Source: Salisediminibacterium halotolerans (lineage in GTDB: Bacteria; Bacillota; Bacilli; Bacillales; Salisediminibacteriaceae). From it: DNA of 64,000 nucleotides. This document shows, in pieces, positions 16,807-24,914 of the stretch. Under the pieces are notes generated by a model. That model worked only from the letters and a program-made list of their open reading frames with translations. It had not been told where the DNA came from and did not search any database. The stretch is from positions 434,001 through 498,000 of the forward strand of contig NZ_RKQQ01000002.1 of assembly GCF_003814815.1 (NCBI RefSeq), written 5' to 3'. The stretch's first letter is position 1, and each line of letters begins with the position of its first letter. Made by a program: the position numbers and the translations under genes.

Positions 16807-17667
16807 ATGAAGAAATTAAAAGTTATTTTGGAAATGATCAAGTTTGAACATACTGTTTTTGCTCTGCCGTTTGCTTTTCTCGGCGCTGCTTTGGGAAGTT
16901 TGCTAGTCACGGGGGGCTGGCCTACGATAGCGCAGTGGATTTGGATTACATTGGCGATGGTCGGCGCCCGCAGTGCGGCGATGTCGTTAAACCGTCTGAT
17001 CGATGCTCAAATCGATAAAGCGAATCCGCGGACAGCAGATCGCGCGATTCCAGCAGGCCTTTTGTCAAAAGCTGAAACGGCTGGATTTATCGCCGTTTCG
17101 TTTGCTGTGCTCTTTGTTGCTGCCTTTCAATTAAACATGCTTGCTGTATACTTGCTGCCGGTTGCGGTGTTTTTTCTTGTATTCTATTCGTATACGAAAC
17201 GATTTACTTGGCTTTGTCATGTTTTTCTCGGTGTGACGATCGGAATTGCTCCGCTTGGGGGCTGGGTCGGCGCAACCGGCGTTTTGACATGGGAGGCGTT
17301 TATTCTTTTTATCGCCGTCGCCTTCTGGACAGCGGGATTTGATGTTATTTATGCGACACAAGACGCCGATTATGACCAGGAAGTCAATCTGCACTCAATT
17401 CCGAGTAAATTCGGGATTGCTAAAGCGCTTAAGATTGCACGCGGTTTTCATGTCGTCAGTTTTTCGGCAATGATACTGCTGTTTTTTGTCGCTCCGCTCA
17501 GCTGGATATATGCGTTCGGAATTGTGATCGTCGGAGCGATCATGGTTTATGAACATTCGCTTGTTTCTCCGAAAGATTTATCCAAAGTAGATGTCGCATT
17601 TTTTAAGATGAACGGCATCATCAGTATCGTGTTGCTCGTCTTTACGTTGGGAGATTTGATCATATGA
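16807..17667 (+). CDS. UbiA-family prenyltransferase, probable futalosine-route enzyme (MqnP-like)
   Basis: Polytopic membrane prenyltransferase of 286 residues that attaches a polyprenyl chain to an aromatic ring. The two Asp-rich motifs are present: NRLIDAQIDKANPRT near residue 61 and DVIYATQDADYDQE near 180. ATG at 16807 follows AAGGGG; the longer frame from 16699 lies inside menG. In B. subtilis hepT follows menG directly and MenA is elsewhere. Here the neighbours ubiX and mqnA point to the futalosine route to menaquinone, so this is most likely its prenyltransferase rather than MenA. Confidence 0.82.
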   Translation: MKKLKVILEMIKFEHTVFALPFAFLGAALGSLLVTGGWPTIAQWIWITLAMVGARSAAMSLNRLIDAQIDKANPRTADRAIPAGLLSKAETAGFIAVSFAVLFVAAFQLNMLAVYLLPVAVFFLVFYSYTKRFTWLCHVFLGVTIGIAPLGGWVGATGVLTWEAFILFIAVAFWTAGFDVIYATQDADYDQEVNLHSIPSKFGIAKALKIARGFHVVSFSAMILLFFVAPLSWIYAFGIVIVGAIMVYEHSLVSPKDLSKVDVAFFKMNGIISIVLLVFTLGDLII

Positions 17668-18266
17668 GCACAAATGAGAAAAAAACATTGACTGTTGCTT
17701 TAACAGGAGCAAGCGGAGCTGTTTACGGCGTCCGGATCGTGCAAGAACTGCTTAAGTCAGGCCACACGGTGCATTTCTTATTAACCGGCGCCGCCTGGCA
17801 AGTGCTGTATTATGAGCTCGGGATGGATACTAGCGATCGGGAGCGCTGCCTTTATGAATTATTTGGCAGTCATGAACGGCTTTTTTATCATACCGATCAA
17901 GAGTTTTCAGCTCCGATTGCAAGCGGATCAGCACAAAATGACGGTATGGTAATTGTGCCTTGTTCAATGGGGACGCTCGCGAAAATTGCCCACGGTACAT
18001 CGTCAAACTTGCTTGAGCGGGCTGCGGACGTTGCGTTAAAAGAACGGCGTAAACTGATTATTGTACCGAGAGAGACGCCGTTAAATTCGATTCACTTGGA
18101 GAATATGAAGCGCCTCAGTGATACCGGGGCGCAAATCGTTCCAGCTATGCCTGGTTTTTACCATCAACCGTCGAATTACGATGACTTAGTCAATTTTGTC
18201 GTCGGAAAAGTTCTTGATCAGCTCGGGGCGTCCCATAATCTCTTTAGACGCTGGGGGGAGTCATAA
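17664..18266 (+). CDS. ubiX: UbiX-family flavin prenyltransferase
   Basis: Makes prenylated FMN, the cofactor of UbiD-type decarboxylases. The 200-residue length is typical. The flavin site LTGASGAVYG is at residues 13-22, VPCSMGTLAKIAHG near 93, and VPRETPLNSIHLENM near 132 carries the phosphate-binding arginine. It overlaps the prenyltransferase by four bases (ATGA) and mqnA by one, so translation is coupled. The matching UbiD/MqnL decarboxylase is not in this window. Confidence 0.9.
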   Translation: MSTNEKKTLTVALTGASGAVYGVRIVQELLKSGHTVHFLLTGAAWQVLYYELGMDTSDRERCLYELFGSHERLFYHTDQEFSAPIASGSAQNDGMVIVPCSMGTLAKIAHGTSSNLLERAADVALKERRKLIIVPRETPLNSIHLENMKRLSDTGAQIVPAMPGFYHQPSNYDDLVNFVVGKVLDQLGASHNLFRRWGES

Positions 18267-19141
18267 TGAATTTAGTGATCGGAGAAATATCCTATACGAA
18301 TATTTTGCCGCTGTTTTATTATTTAAACAGAGACCGCTTACAGGAGATCGGCTTCACGTTTGAGCCGGCAATTCCGTCGCAATTAAATCAAGAAATGAGC
18401 GAAGGGCACATACATGTAGGCGGCATTTCTTCGTTTTCGTATGCAGAGCATGCTGACGAGTATACGCTATTGCCGAACTTATCAGTCTCATCCCCTCGCG
18501 CCGTCGGTTCGATATTTTTATTTTCGCATGCGCCGATCAATCAATTGTCTGGAAAACGGATTGCTTTAACATCCTCATCGGCAACTTCAGTACATTTGCT
18601 GATGATTATCCTGCAGGAATTTTACGGGGCTGACGCGGTATATACAACGGTTCCGCCTGACTACGATACGATGATGTCCGAATACGATGCATGTTTGTTA
18701 ATCGGGGATGATGCGATTATGGCGCATATGTATAAACAAAACCACTCGTACATTTACGATCTCGGTGAAGAATGGCACAAGTGGACAGGATATCCAATGA
18801 CATACGCTGTGATTGCCGTTCGAAATGAAATTCTTCGCTCATACCCTGATGCGATGCTCGAACTGACCGAGCAAATCACAAAAAGCAAAGAAATTTGCCG
18901 CTCGGACGGTTTTCAAAGTATGATTGCTTCTGTCAAGCAAACATACAGCGGTTCAGAAACTTTTTGGCATCATTATTTTCAAGGATTGAATTACGATTTA
19001 TCAGACCAACATCTTGCTGGGCTGCTGTATTATTTTGAGCTCGCTTATAAATACGGACTGCTTCAAGAGCCTGTCCGCGATATCGCTGTTTGGCAACGCC
19101 CGGCTTCAGAGCACATTTTTTCGTTAGGTGGATCGGAATGA
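18266..19141 (+). CDS. mqnA: Chorismate dehydratase of the futalosine pathway
   Basis: Dehydrates chorismate to 3-enolpyruvylbenzoate, the entry step of the futalosine menaquinone pathway. The 291-residue protein has the MqnA N-terminal pattern ISYTNILPLFYYL near residue 8 and the binding segment HVGGISSFSYAEHADEY near 51, then SVSSPRAVGSI near 75. Its substrate chorismate comes from the aro operon that follows cheR. It overlaps hepT by four bases, tying quinone head and tail synthesis together. Confidence 0.9.
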   Translation: MNLVIGEISYTNILPLFYYLNRDRLQEIGFTFEPAIPSQLNQEMSEGHIHVGGISSFSYAEHADEYTLLPNLSVSSPRAVGSIFLFSHAPINQLSGKRIALTSSSATSVHLLMIILQEFYGADAVYTTVPPDYDTMMSEYDACLLIGDDAIMAHMYKQNHSYIYDLGEEWHKWTGYPMTYAVIAVRNEILRSYPDAMLELTEQITKSKEICRSDGFQSMIASVKQTYSGSETFWHHYFQGLNYDLSDQHLAGLLYYFELAYKYGLLQEPVRDIAVWQRPASEHIFSLGGSE

Positions 19142-20109
19142 AACTCTCGGATATTTATTGGTACTTAAAACAGGATATTTCAAAAATTGAAAAAGAAATT
19201 GAAAAAACAATCGATGCTGATCATGCTATATTGCAAGAAGCTTCATCTCATTTGTTAAAAGCGGGCGGAAAAAGAATCCGCCCGGTATTTGTGCTGTTGT
19301 CTGCCCAGTTTGGGACGTATGATATCGAAAGGATTAAGCATGTTGCTGTGCCGCTTGAATTAATTCATATGGGGTCGCTCGTTCATGACGACGTAATTGA
19401 TGACGCTTCTGTCAGAAGAGGCGAAGAAACGATTAAAGCTAAGTGGGACAATCGTATAGCAATGTATACCGGCGACTATATTTTTGCTAAAGCGATTGAA
19501 ATTGCAGCTGCAGAAACAAACATTGCATTGCATCAAACGCTGTCAGAAGCGATGGTTGAGATGGCAATTGGCGAAGTGGAACAGATTAAAGATCAATACA
19601 ACTGGAATCAGAATATGCGGATGTATTTACGAAGAATCCGCCGCAAAACAGCGCTTCTTATTGCCGTGAGCTGTGAGCTCGGAGCGCTCGTTGCAGAAGC
19701 ATCCGAGCAAGATCGCGAAAATTTAAAAAGATACGGTTATTATACAGGCATGGCTTTTCAAATAACTGATGATATTCTCGATTTTGTCGGCACTGAAAAA
19801 GAATTAGGTAAACCGGCCGGGAGCGATTTGCAACAAGGGAACCTGACCCTTCCGGCGTTGTATGCGATGCATCAAGACGAGCAGCTCTATGAAGACATTT
19901 CAGCTTATTTGCAATCCGGCGGCGACAAATTGATGGATATGCCCGGGGTTATTCGTCGGATCCGTGCTTCTGGCGGAATAGACTTTTCAAAAAAACTGGC
20001 AGACCGTTATTTAGAAAAAGCTCATGATGCGTTAGCGCCGCTCAAATCAAACCGGGCGAAACGGGCGTTAACAGAGATTGCCGAATATATCGGGGAGCGG
20101 AAATTTTAA
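19138..20109 (+). CDS. hepT: Heptaprenyl diphosphate synthase component II
   Basis: Catalytic subunit of heptaprenyl diphosphate synthase, 323 residues. ATG at 19138 follows AGGTGGATCGGA and overlaps mqnA by four bases. The first Asp-rich motif LVHDDVIDDA is near residue 82 and the second ITDDILDFVG near 209; GGKRIRPVF near 43 binds isopentenyl diphosphate. It works with HepS at 15255; here the two subunits are separated by menG and the three inserted quinone genes. Confidence 0.95.
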   Translation: MKLSDIYWYLKQDISKIEKEIEKTIDADHAILQEASSHLLKAGGKRIRPVFVLLSAQFGTYDIERIKHVAVPLELIHMGSLVHDDVIDDASVRRGEETIKAKWDNRIAMYTGDYIFAKAIEIAAAETNIALHQTLSEAMVEMAIGEVEQIKDQYNWNQNMRMYLRRIRRKTALLIAVSCELGALVAEASEQDRENLKRYGYYTGMAFQITDDILDFVGTEKELGKPAGSDLQQGNLTLPALYAMHQDEQLYEDISAYLQSGGDKLMDMPGVIRRIRASGGIDFSKKLADRYLEKAHDALAPLKSNRAKRALTEIAEYIGERKF

Positions 20110-20129
20110 TTTGAGCGTTGGCTGCGTAC

Positions 20130-20158
20130 TTGTGATGAAGCCAAAACCCTGCTATGAT
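20130..20158 (+). promoter_or_regulatory. Sigma-A promoter for ndk
   Basis: TTGTGA at 20130-20135, a 17-base spacer and TATGAT at 20153-20158 with an extended TG upstream of the -10. It lies in the hepT-ndk gap, so ndk can be transcribed separately. Confidence 0.7.
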
Positions 20159-20199
20159 ATGTAAGGGTTTACATAATTTCGTTCGCTGGAGGTGCAATG

Positions 20200-20643
20200 A
20201 TGGAACAAACGTTTGTGATGGTGAAGCCGGACGGGGTGCAGCGCGGGTTGACCGGTGAAATATTAACCCGTTTTGAAAAGAAAGGTTTCACAATTGCTGC
20301 AGCAAAAATGATGATGATAACGGAAGAGCTCGCCGGAACCCATTACGGGGAACATAAAGGCAAGCCATTTTATGAAGGCCTGGTTGATTTTATTACTTCA
20401 GGTCCAGTATTTGCTGTCGTGCTTGAAGGAGAAAACTGTATAAGCGAAGCAAGAAAAATGATGGGGAAAACAAATCCGGCTGAAGCTGCGCCGGGAACGA
20501 TCCGCGGGGATTTCGGCCTTAGCGTATCGAAAAATCTTGTGCACGGATCTGACTCAGCAGAGAGTGCGGAACGTGAAATCAGCCTTTTCTTTAATGATGC
20601 GGAGATTTTGAATTACAGCAAAACGGTATCAAAATGGGTGTAG
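20200..20643 (+). CDS. ndk: Nucleoside diphosphate kinase
   Basis: Transfers phosphate from ATP to other nucleoside diphosphates through a phosphohistidine. The start at ATG 20200 ([16 protein letters not shown]) is better spaced from CTGGAGGTG than the ATG three bases upstream. The 147-residue length is normal, and the catalytic histidine lies in [12 protein letters not shown] near residue 115. A structured repeat flanked by duplicated hairpins begins about 30 bases after the stop. Confidence 0.96.
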   Translation: MEQTFVMVKPDGVQRGLTGEILTRFEKKGFTIAAAKMMMITEELAGTHYGEHKGKPFYEGLVDFITSGPVFAVVLEGENCISEARKMMGKTNPAEAAPGTIRGDFGLSVSKNLVHGSDSAESAEREISLFFNDAEILNYSKTVSKWV

Positions 20644-20674
20644 TATCCGTGATCTAAAACAGCATGAACACACA

Positions 20675-20704
20675 CTGAAGCGCCTTCGGCAGAAGGCGCT
20701 TCAG
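20675..20704 (+). terminator. Left flanking hairpin of repeat copy 1 (terminator-like, no T run)
   Basis: Perfect 13-pair stem CTGAAGCGCCTTC / GAAGGCGCTTCAG with a GGCA loop. It is followed by CAGACTG rather than T residues. The core of 24 bases is repeated exactly at 21069-21092 on the other side of the element, where a T run does follow. Confidence 0.7.
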
Positions 20705-20706
20705 AC

Positions 20707-21063
20707 TGTAGACAAACTATATTTTGATGTCAGCCATGAATCCACACTACCCTCCGCTTGCCCCGGGCAAGGACTCAGCTAGGATTCGGCGGCCTTAGGC
20801 CGCCGAATCCGGATCTTCGTCGCTTGCTTTCCCGGAGGCGTCGGAGGAGTGGATGCACGGCTTCTTTTTTATGAATACACTCGCTTCAAAAAAGAGGATG
20901 ACCCAGCATCCCGGCTTTCTCCTGCGGGATAGCGAGACAGGCGAGACCCTGCAGGGCGTCAGCCCGAAGCGGCTCGGCGCTCGCCCGCGGAAAGAAGCCG
21001 GACGATGCGTCGTCATCCGTTCCTTTTAATAGGACATCTAACGATGTCATGACTTTGTCTATA
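20707..21063 (+). repeat. Dispersed structured intergenic element, copy 1
   Basis: A 357-base element filling most of the 527-base gap between ndk and cheR. Its ends are inverted: TGTAGACAAA at 20707-20716 and TTTGTCTATA at 21054-21063. Inside are two folded domains. Domain 1 has outer arms 20733-20756 / 20842-20861 and an inner perfect 13-pair hairpin at 20782-20810. Domain 2 has arms 20896-20917 / 20995-21018. A second copy lies at 58633-59060. No transposase or credible protein is encoded; a minus-strand frame of 73 residues is not shared in the same frame by the second copy. It may be a non-autonomous mobile element or a structured RNA. Confidence 0.8.
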
Positions 21064-21067
21064 CTCT

Positions 21068-21097
21068 AAAGCGCCTTCGGCAGAAGGCGCTTTTTAA
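21068..21097 (+). terminator. Right flanking hairpin of repeat copy 1, functional-looking terminator
   Basis: Stem AAAGCGCCTTC / GAAGGCGCTTT with the same GGCA loop as the left hairpin, followed by a further TTT. Probably the original ndk terminator. Confidence 0.85.
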
Positions 21098-21170
21098 CTT
21101 TATCCTCCAGCTGGTTTATGGTATAAATGGATCAGACTTGTATCGTTGCAGAAAAGAGGATCAAGAACAT

Positions 21171-21953
21171 ATGGATGAGTACAAACAGTTTACAGACAAT
21201 ATTAAACGCAAAACCGGCATCGACCTTTCTCTTTATAAAGAAGCTCAAATGAAACGGCGGTTGACATCGCTTCGCGACAAGCGGTCATTTGTAAATTTTC
21301 ACGATTATTATCACGCGTTAACAACAAATCAGGATCTGTTTGAAGAATTTCTCGATCGGATGACAATTAACGTTTCTGAGTTTTTTCGCAACCCGCAACG
21401 CTGGACTGTCTTAGAAACACAAATTATGCCTGCATTATTGAAAAATAAACAAGGCACATTAAACGTTTGGAGTGCCGCCTGTTCAACGGGGGAAGAGCCG
21501 TATTCGCTCGCGATACTGCTGCAAGAACAAGCGGGGAACAGCCGCTATGAAATTTTGGCGACAGACTTGGATGAATCGATATTGAACCGCGCGAAAAAAG
21601 GATTTTATCCTGAGCGTTCGGTTGAAAATGTAAGCAGTGATAAGCTGGAAAATTATTTTCACAGCGATTCCGTCGGCTACCGTGTTCGGGATAAGGTGAA
21701 AAGCTCGGTCCGGTTTAAAAAGCATAACCTTTTGGCGGACCGGTTTGAGACGGGCAAAGATTTGATTGTCTGCCGAAACGTGATGATCTACTTTACGGAA
21801 GAAGCGAAAGACGATATTTATTTGCGTTTTAGCCGGGCGTTAAAAATAGGCGGGGTTTTATTTGTCGGAAGTACCGAGCAAATTTTCAACCCGCAGCGCT
21901 ACGGATTAATTTCTGAAGAAACATTTTTTTACCGCAAAATTGAACATGTTTAA
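21171..21953 (+). CDS. cheR: Chemotaxis protein methyltransferase
   Basis: Methylates glutamates of chemoreceptors with SAM to set adaptation. ATG at 21171 gives 260 residues and begins MDEYKQFTDN, though its ribosome site (GAGGA) is 10 bases away. The N-terminal helical domain includes MKRRLTSLRDKR near residue 25. The SAM site VWSAACSTGEEPYSLAI lies near 97, and LIVCRNVMIYFTEEAK near 198 is the family's C-terminal signature. It precedes aroC as in B. subtilis but has its own terminator. Confidence 0.95.
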   Translation: MDEYKQFTDNIKRKTGIDLSLYKEAQMKRRLTSLRDKRSFVNFHDYYHALTTNQDLFEEFLDRMTINVSEFFRNPQRWTVLETQIMPALLKNKQGTLNVWSAACSTGEEPYSLAILLQEQAGNSRYEILATDLDESILNRAKKGFYPERSVENVSSDKLENYFHSDSVGYRVRDKVKSSVRFKKHNLLADRFETGKDLIVCRNVMIYFTEEAKDDIYLRFSRALKIGGVLFVGSTEQIFNPQRYGLISEETFFYRKIEHV

Positions 21954-21958
21954 GCTGC

Positions 21959-21986
21959 GAGGAGAATCATCTGATTTTCCTCTTTT
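21959..21986 (+). terminator. Rho-independent terminator after cheR
   Basis: Eleven-pair stem GAGGAGAATCA / TGATTTTCCTC (one G-U pair) followed by TTTT. Confidence 0.75.
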
Positions 21987-22017
21987 GATGTAAATTACGA
22001 AAAACGATTTATTTTGC

Positions 22018-22046
22018 TTGAAAAATTCGTTACAATCATAAACAAT
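22018..22046 (+). promoter_or_regulatory. Candidate promoter for the aro-trp supraoperon
   Basis: TTGAAA at 22018-22023, a 17-base spacer and AACAAT at 22041-22046, between the cheR terminator and aroC. Confidence 0.45.
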
Positions 22047-22102
22047 AGTAACATCGATTATTTAACGCATAAAAGTGATAAAGACGTATGGAGATGATAC
22101 AG

Positions 22103-23275
22103 ATGAGATTTTTAACAGCAGGTGAGTCACACGGTCCGGAATTGACAGCGATCATTGAAGGCGTTCCGAGTCAAATTCCGTTAACGAAAGAAGATATAAA
22201 CGAGCATTTAGCGAGAAGACAAAAAGGTTACGGCCGCGGCCGGCGAATGCAGATCGAAACCGATCAAGTCACGATTACAAGCGGAGTTCGCCACGGAAAA
22301 ACAACAGGGGCGCCGATTACGCTTCACATTGAAAATAAAGATTGGAAACATTGGCAAAAAGTTATGGGACCAGAACCGATCAGCGAAGAAGAAGAAAAGG
22401 ATGTGAAACGGCAAATTGCCCGTCCGCGCCCGGGACATGCTGATTTAAACGGAGCATTGAAGTACCGACACCGCGATATGCGAAATGTGCTTGAGAGATC
22501 TTCAGCCCGGGAAACGACAGCGCGAGTAGCTGTCGGTGCTGTCGCACAAGTGATCTTGCGCCAATTTGGCATTGAAGTAGCCGGGCATGTGCTTGAAATC
22601 GGCAATATTAAAAGTTCCGTTGAAAGTTCCGACAGCGCTGCATCGATCAAGGAAAAAACGGAACAGTCGGAAGTTCGCTGCCTGGATACAGACGCGGAAG
22701 AAAAAATGAAGCAAGCGATTGATGATGCGAAAAAAGACGGCGATTCGATCGGCGGGGTCATAGAGGTGCTTGCAGACCATGTTCCGCCCGGCCTTGGCAG
22801 TCATGTTCATTATGACCGAAAACTCGACGCGAAGATTGCTCAAGCTGTGTTAAGCATTAACGCCTTCAAAGGTGTTGAAATCGGGATTGGTTTTGAAGCG
22901 GCGCGTCTTAACGGCAGCCGGGTTCACGATGAGATTGCTTATGATGAAGCGGCCGGATACTATCGTAAAAGCAACCGGCTTGGCGGTTTTGAAGGAGGAA
23001 TGACAACAGGTATGCCTGTTGTTGTTCACGGAGCGATGAAGCCGATACCGACACTTTATAAACCGCTGCAAAGCGTTGATATTGAAACAAAAGAACCTTT
23101 CTCAGCAAGCATTGAGCGTTCGGACAGCTGCGCAGTGCCTGCAGCAGCGGTCGTCTGTGAGGCTGCTGTAGCTTGGGAAATCGCGAACGAGTTTCTCGAG
23201 AAGTTCGGCGCCGATACATTGCCGGATATTAAGAAGCATTATGAGATGTATTTAGATGAAGTGAGGTCATTTTAA
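22103..23275 (+). CDS. aroC: Chorismate synthase
   Basis: Makes chorismate from EPSP using reduced FMN (named aroF in B. subtilis). ATG at 22103 follows GGAGATGAT and gives 390 residues starting [14 protein letters not shown]; two earlier in-frame ATGs at 22088 and 22094 lie in or before the ribosome site. Motifs include [13 protein letters not shown] near residue 43, [13 protein letters not shown] near 112 and [12 protein letters not shown] near 132. Its product feeds both the trp branch here and MqnA upstream. Confidence 0.96.
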   Translation: MRFLTAGESHGPELTAIIEGVPSQIPLTKEDINEHLARRQKGYGRGRRMQIETDQVTITSGVRHGKTTGAPITLHIENKDWKHWQKVMGPEPISEEEEKDVKRQIARPRPGHADLNGALKYRHRDMRNVLERSSARETTARVAVGAVAQVILRQFGIEVAGHVLEIGNIKSSVESSDSAASIKEKTEQSEVRCLDTDAEEKMKQAIDDAKKDGDSIGGVIEVLADHVPPGLGSHVHYDRKLDAKIAQAVLSINAFKGVEIGIGFEAARLNGSRVHDEIAYDEAAGYYRKSNRLGGFEGGMTTGMPVVVHGAMKPIPTLYKPLQSVDIETKEPFSASIERSDSCAVPAAAVVCEAAVAWEIANEFLEKFGADTLPDIKKHYEMYLDEVRSF

Positions 23276-24366
23276 TGGCGGAACGATCGCTTGAAATACG
23301 TTCTGAAAGTCATACGTACCCAATCTATATCGCCGCAGGGCTGCGACATCAAACCGCTGATATTTTAAAAGATTTGGGCAAATCAAAGTTTTCGGCTGTT
23401 TTGATCGTGACCGACGAAACAGTCGGACCGCTGTATGCGGAAGAGGTGGCTGCATCCTTTGCTGACGAACAGCCTTTGTATATCTACACGCTTGCTGCAG
23501 GCGAACAGTCGAAATCGATGGAAACGTACTATGAGTTAATGACGTTTGCGCTGAATTGCCACTTAGACAGAAATTCGGTGATCGTTGCGCTTGGCGGCGG
23601 TGTCGTCGGCGATGCTGCCGGGTTTGCTGCGGCAACTTATATGCGGGGAATCGATTATGTGCAAATGCCGACGACACTGTTAGCACATGACAGCAGTGTC
23701 GGCGGGAAAACCGGGCTTAATCATCCGCTCGGGAAAAATTTAATCGGCGCGTTCCATCCCCCCGCAGCTGTCATCTATGATACAGAAACGCTTTATACAC
23801 TGCCGGAGAAGGAGTGGCGTTCAGGCTTAGCAGAAGTGATTAAACACGGCTGGATTCAAGACCCTGCGCTTCTTAAAGTTATTAAAGATCAATGGCTCGA
23901 TCTATCCGCGGTTCCTGTCGATGTTTTGAATGATACGATTCGTCAATCTATCCAAGTCAAAGCTGAAATTGTTCAGCTTGATGAACGGGAGGCCGGCATT
24001 CGCGCCTTCTTAAATTTTGGCCATACGCTCGGACATGCAATTGAAGCAGAAGCCGGCTACGGAACGTTGACCCACGGCGAAGCTGTTGCGATCGGAATGG
24101 ATTTTGCCATGAAATTAAGCGGCAAAGTTCTCGGGTCTTCACTCGACAGCGAAGCGTACAATGAAGAAATGATCCGCTTAGGTTACGATTTAACGATACC
24201 TGCTTCATGCGAACCTGAAACGTTGTTGGCCCATATGAAACGTGACAAAAAAGCGGCCGAACAGAAAGTGCGGTTTGTTCTTCTTCAAGAAGCTGGGGTT
24301 CCTTTAGTTCGTCCGGTTGAAGACGATACGATCCTTGACTTATTAAAAGAGGAGATGACGATATGA
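23275..24366 (+). CDS. aroB: 3-dehydroquinate synthase
   Basis: Second step of the shikimate pathway, using NAD and a divalent metal. The 363-residue protein has ALGGGVVGDAAGFAAATY near residue 105, the substrate/metal segment DSSVGGKTGLNHPLGKN near 141, and metal-binding FGHTLGHAIEAE near 247 with LTHGEAVAIGM near 263. It overlaps the last base of aroC, indicating coupled translation. Confidence 0.96.
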   Translation: MAERSLEIRSESHTYPIYIAAGLRHQTADILKDLGKSKFSAVLIVTDETVGPLYAEEVAASFADEQPLYIYTLAAGEQSKSMETYYELMTFALNCHLDRNSVIVALGGGVVGDAAGFAAATYMRGIDYVQMPTTLLAHDSSVGGKTGLNHPLGKNLIGAFHPPAAVIYDTETLYTLPEKEWRSGLAEVIKHGWIQDPALLKVIKDQWLDLSAVPVDVLNDTIRQSIQVKAEIVQLDEREAGIRAFLNFGHTLGHAIEAEAGYGTLTHGEAVAIGMDFAMKLSGKVLGSSLDSEAYNEEMIRLGYDLTIPASCEPETLLAHMKRDKKAAEQKVRFVLLQEAGVPLVRPVEDDTILDLLKEEMTI

Positions 24367-24746
24367 TTCGCGGATTCAGAGGTGCGACAACCGTTGAGGT
24401 AAATGAAGCGGAGTCAATTGTGAGCGCTTCTTATGAAATGGTTGAGGCAATTATCGCGAGGAACAATTTAAAAGCGGAAGACATTTCTCATGTATGGTTT
24501 ACCGTCACAAACGATTTGAATGCGGCTTTCCCTGCGAAATCTCTTCGGCAATTGGACGGATATCAGTTTGTCCCCGTCATGTGCGCCCGGGAAATCGACG
24601 TCCCGGACGGAATCGAACGGTGCATCCGTGTCATGGTTACCGCGGAGACCGGCTTAGCGCAGCGGGATATTCAACATGTTTACTTAAACCGCGCCGTCAG
24701 TTTGCGGCCGGACTTAAGCTTGACAAATCAAGAGAAATCAAGGTAG
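24363..24746 (+). CDS. aroH: Chorismate mutase, AroH type
   Basis: Converts chorismate to prephenate for phenylalanine and tyrosine. The 127-residue monofunctional AroH fold is recognised by MIRGFRGATTVEVNE at the start with the active-site arginine, SHVWFTVTNDLNAAFPAK near residue 45, MCAREIDVP near 74 and CIRVMV near 86. It overlaps aroB by four bases. The trp promoter lies in its last codons. Confidence 0.96.
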   Translation: MIRGFRGATTVEVNEAESIVSASYEMVEAIIARNNLKAEDISHVWFTVTNDLNAAFPAKSLRQLDGYQFVPVMCAREIDVPDGIERCIRVMVTAETGLAQRDIQHVYLNRAVSLRPDLSLTNQEKSR

Positions 24747-24749
24747 GAT
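24720..24749 (+). promoter_or_regulatory. trp operon promoter inside the end of aroH
   Basis: A perfect -35 TTGACA at 24720-24725, an 18-base spacer and TAGGAT at 24744-24749. The predicted start near 24756 places the first TRAP triplets almost at the RNA 5' end. The position matches the trp promoter in B. subtilis. Confidence 0.7.
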
Positions 24750-24760
24750 AACACAAAGAT

Positions 24761-24864
24761 TAGAGATTAGAGATTAGAGATGAGAGAGCGAGCGAGCTAA
24801 GCTATACAAATTATGTAAGATTGAGCTGAGATGAGCGAGATTAGCAGAGCATAGCGGAGGCGAG
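24761..24864 (+). promoter_or_regulatory. TRAP-binding trp leader with two blocks of (G/U)AG triplets
   Basis: Block B at 24823-24864 has nine GAG or TAG triplets starting at 24823, 24828, 24833, 24837, 24842, 24847, 24852, 24857 and 24862. Spacing is five bases except one of four, an excellent TRAP site. Block A at 24761-24796 has TAG or GAG at 24761, 24768, 24775, 24782, 24786, 24790 and 24794, built on a 7-base AGATTAG repeat and then 4-base steps. With bound tryptophan, TRAP should wrap this RNA and let the downstream terminator form. The TRAP gene mtrB is at 14877. Confidence 0.85.
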
Positions 24865-24885
24865 GGAAGAATAATCATCTGCCCG

Positions 24886-24914
24886 AACGTCTGTTTTGTT
24901 GCAGGCGTTTTTAT
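24886..24914 (+). terminator. trp leader attenuator terminator
   Basis: Stem AACGTCTG / CAGGCGTT with an 8-base loop and a T run, 22 bases after the last TRAP triplet and 60 bases before trpE. A clear antiterminator partner was not identified by eye; GCGAGG at 24861-24866 could pair with CCTCGC at 24948-24953 beside the trpE ribosome site. Confidence 0.6.

Noticed and set aside
20795-21016. Minus-strand frame of 73 residues inside repeat copy 1
   Set aside because: Arg/Ser/Pro-rich, lies wholly in palindromic sequence, has no ribosome site, and the other element copy does not keep the same frame.
22324-22761. Minus-strand frame of 145 residues opposite aroC
   Set aside because: Shadow of a fully conserved chorismate synthase; Ser/Cys-rich with no motif.
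24761-24864. Possible short CRISPR or satellite array in the AGATTAG repeats
   Set aside because: Units are only seven bases without spacers, and the (G/U)AG triplets before trpE in a genome with mtrB identify a TRAP site.
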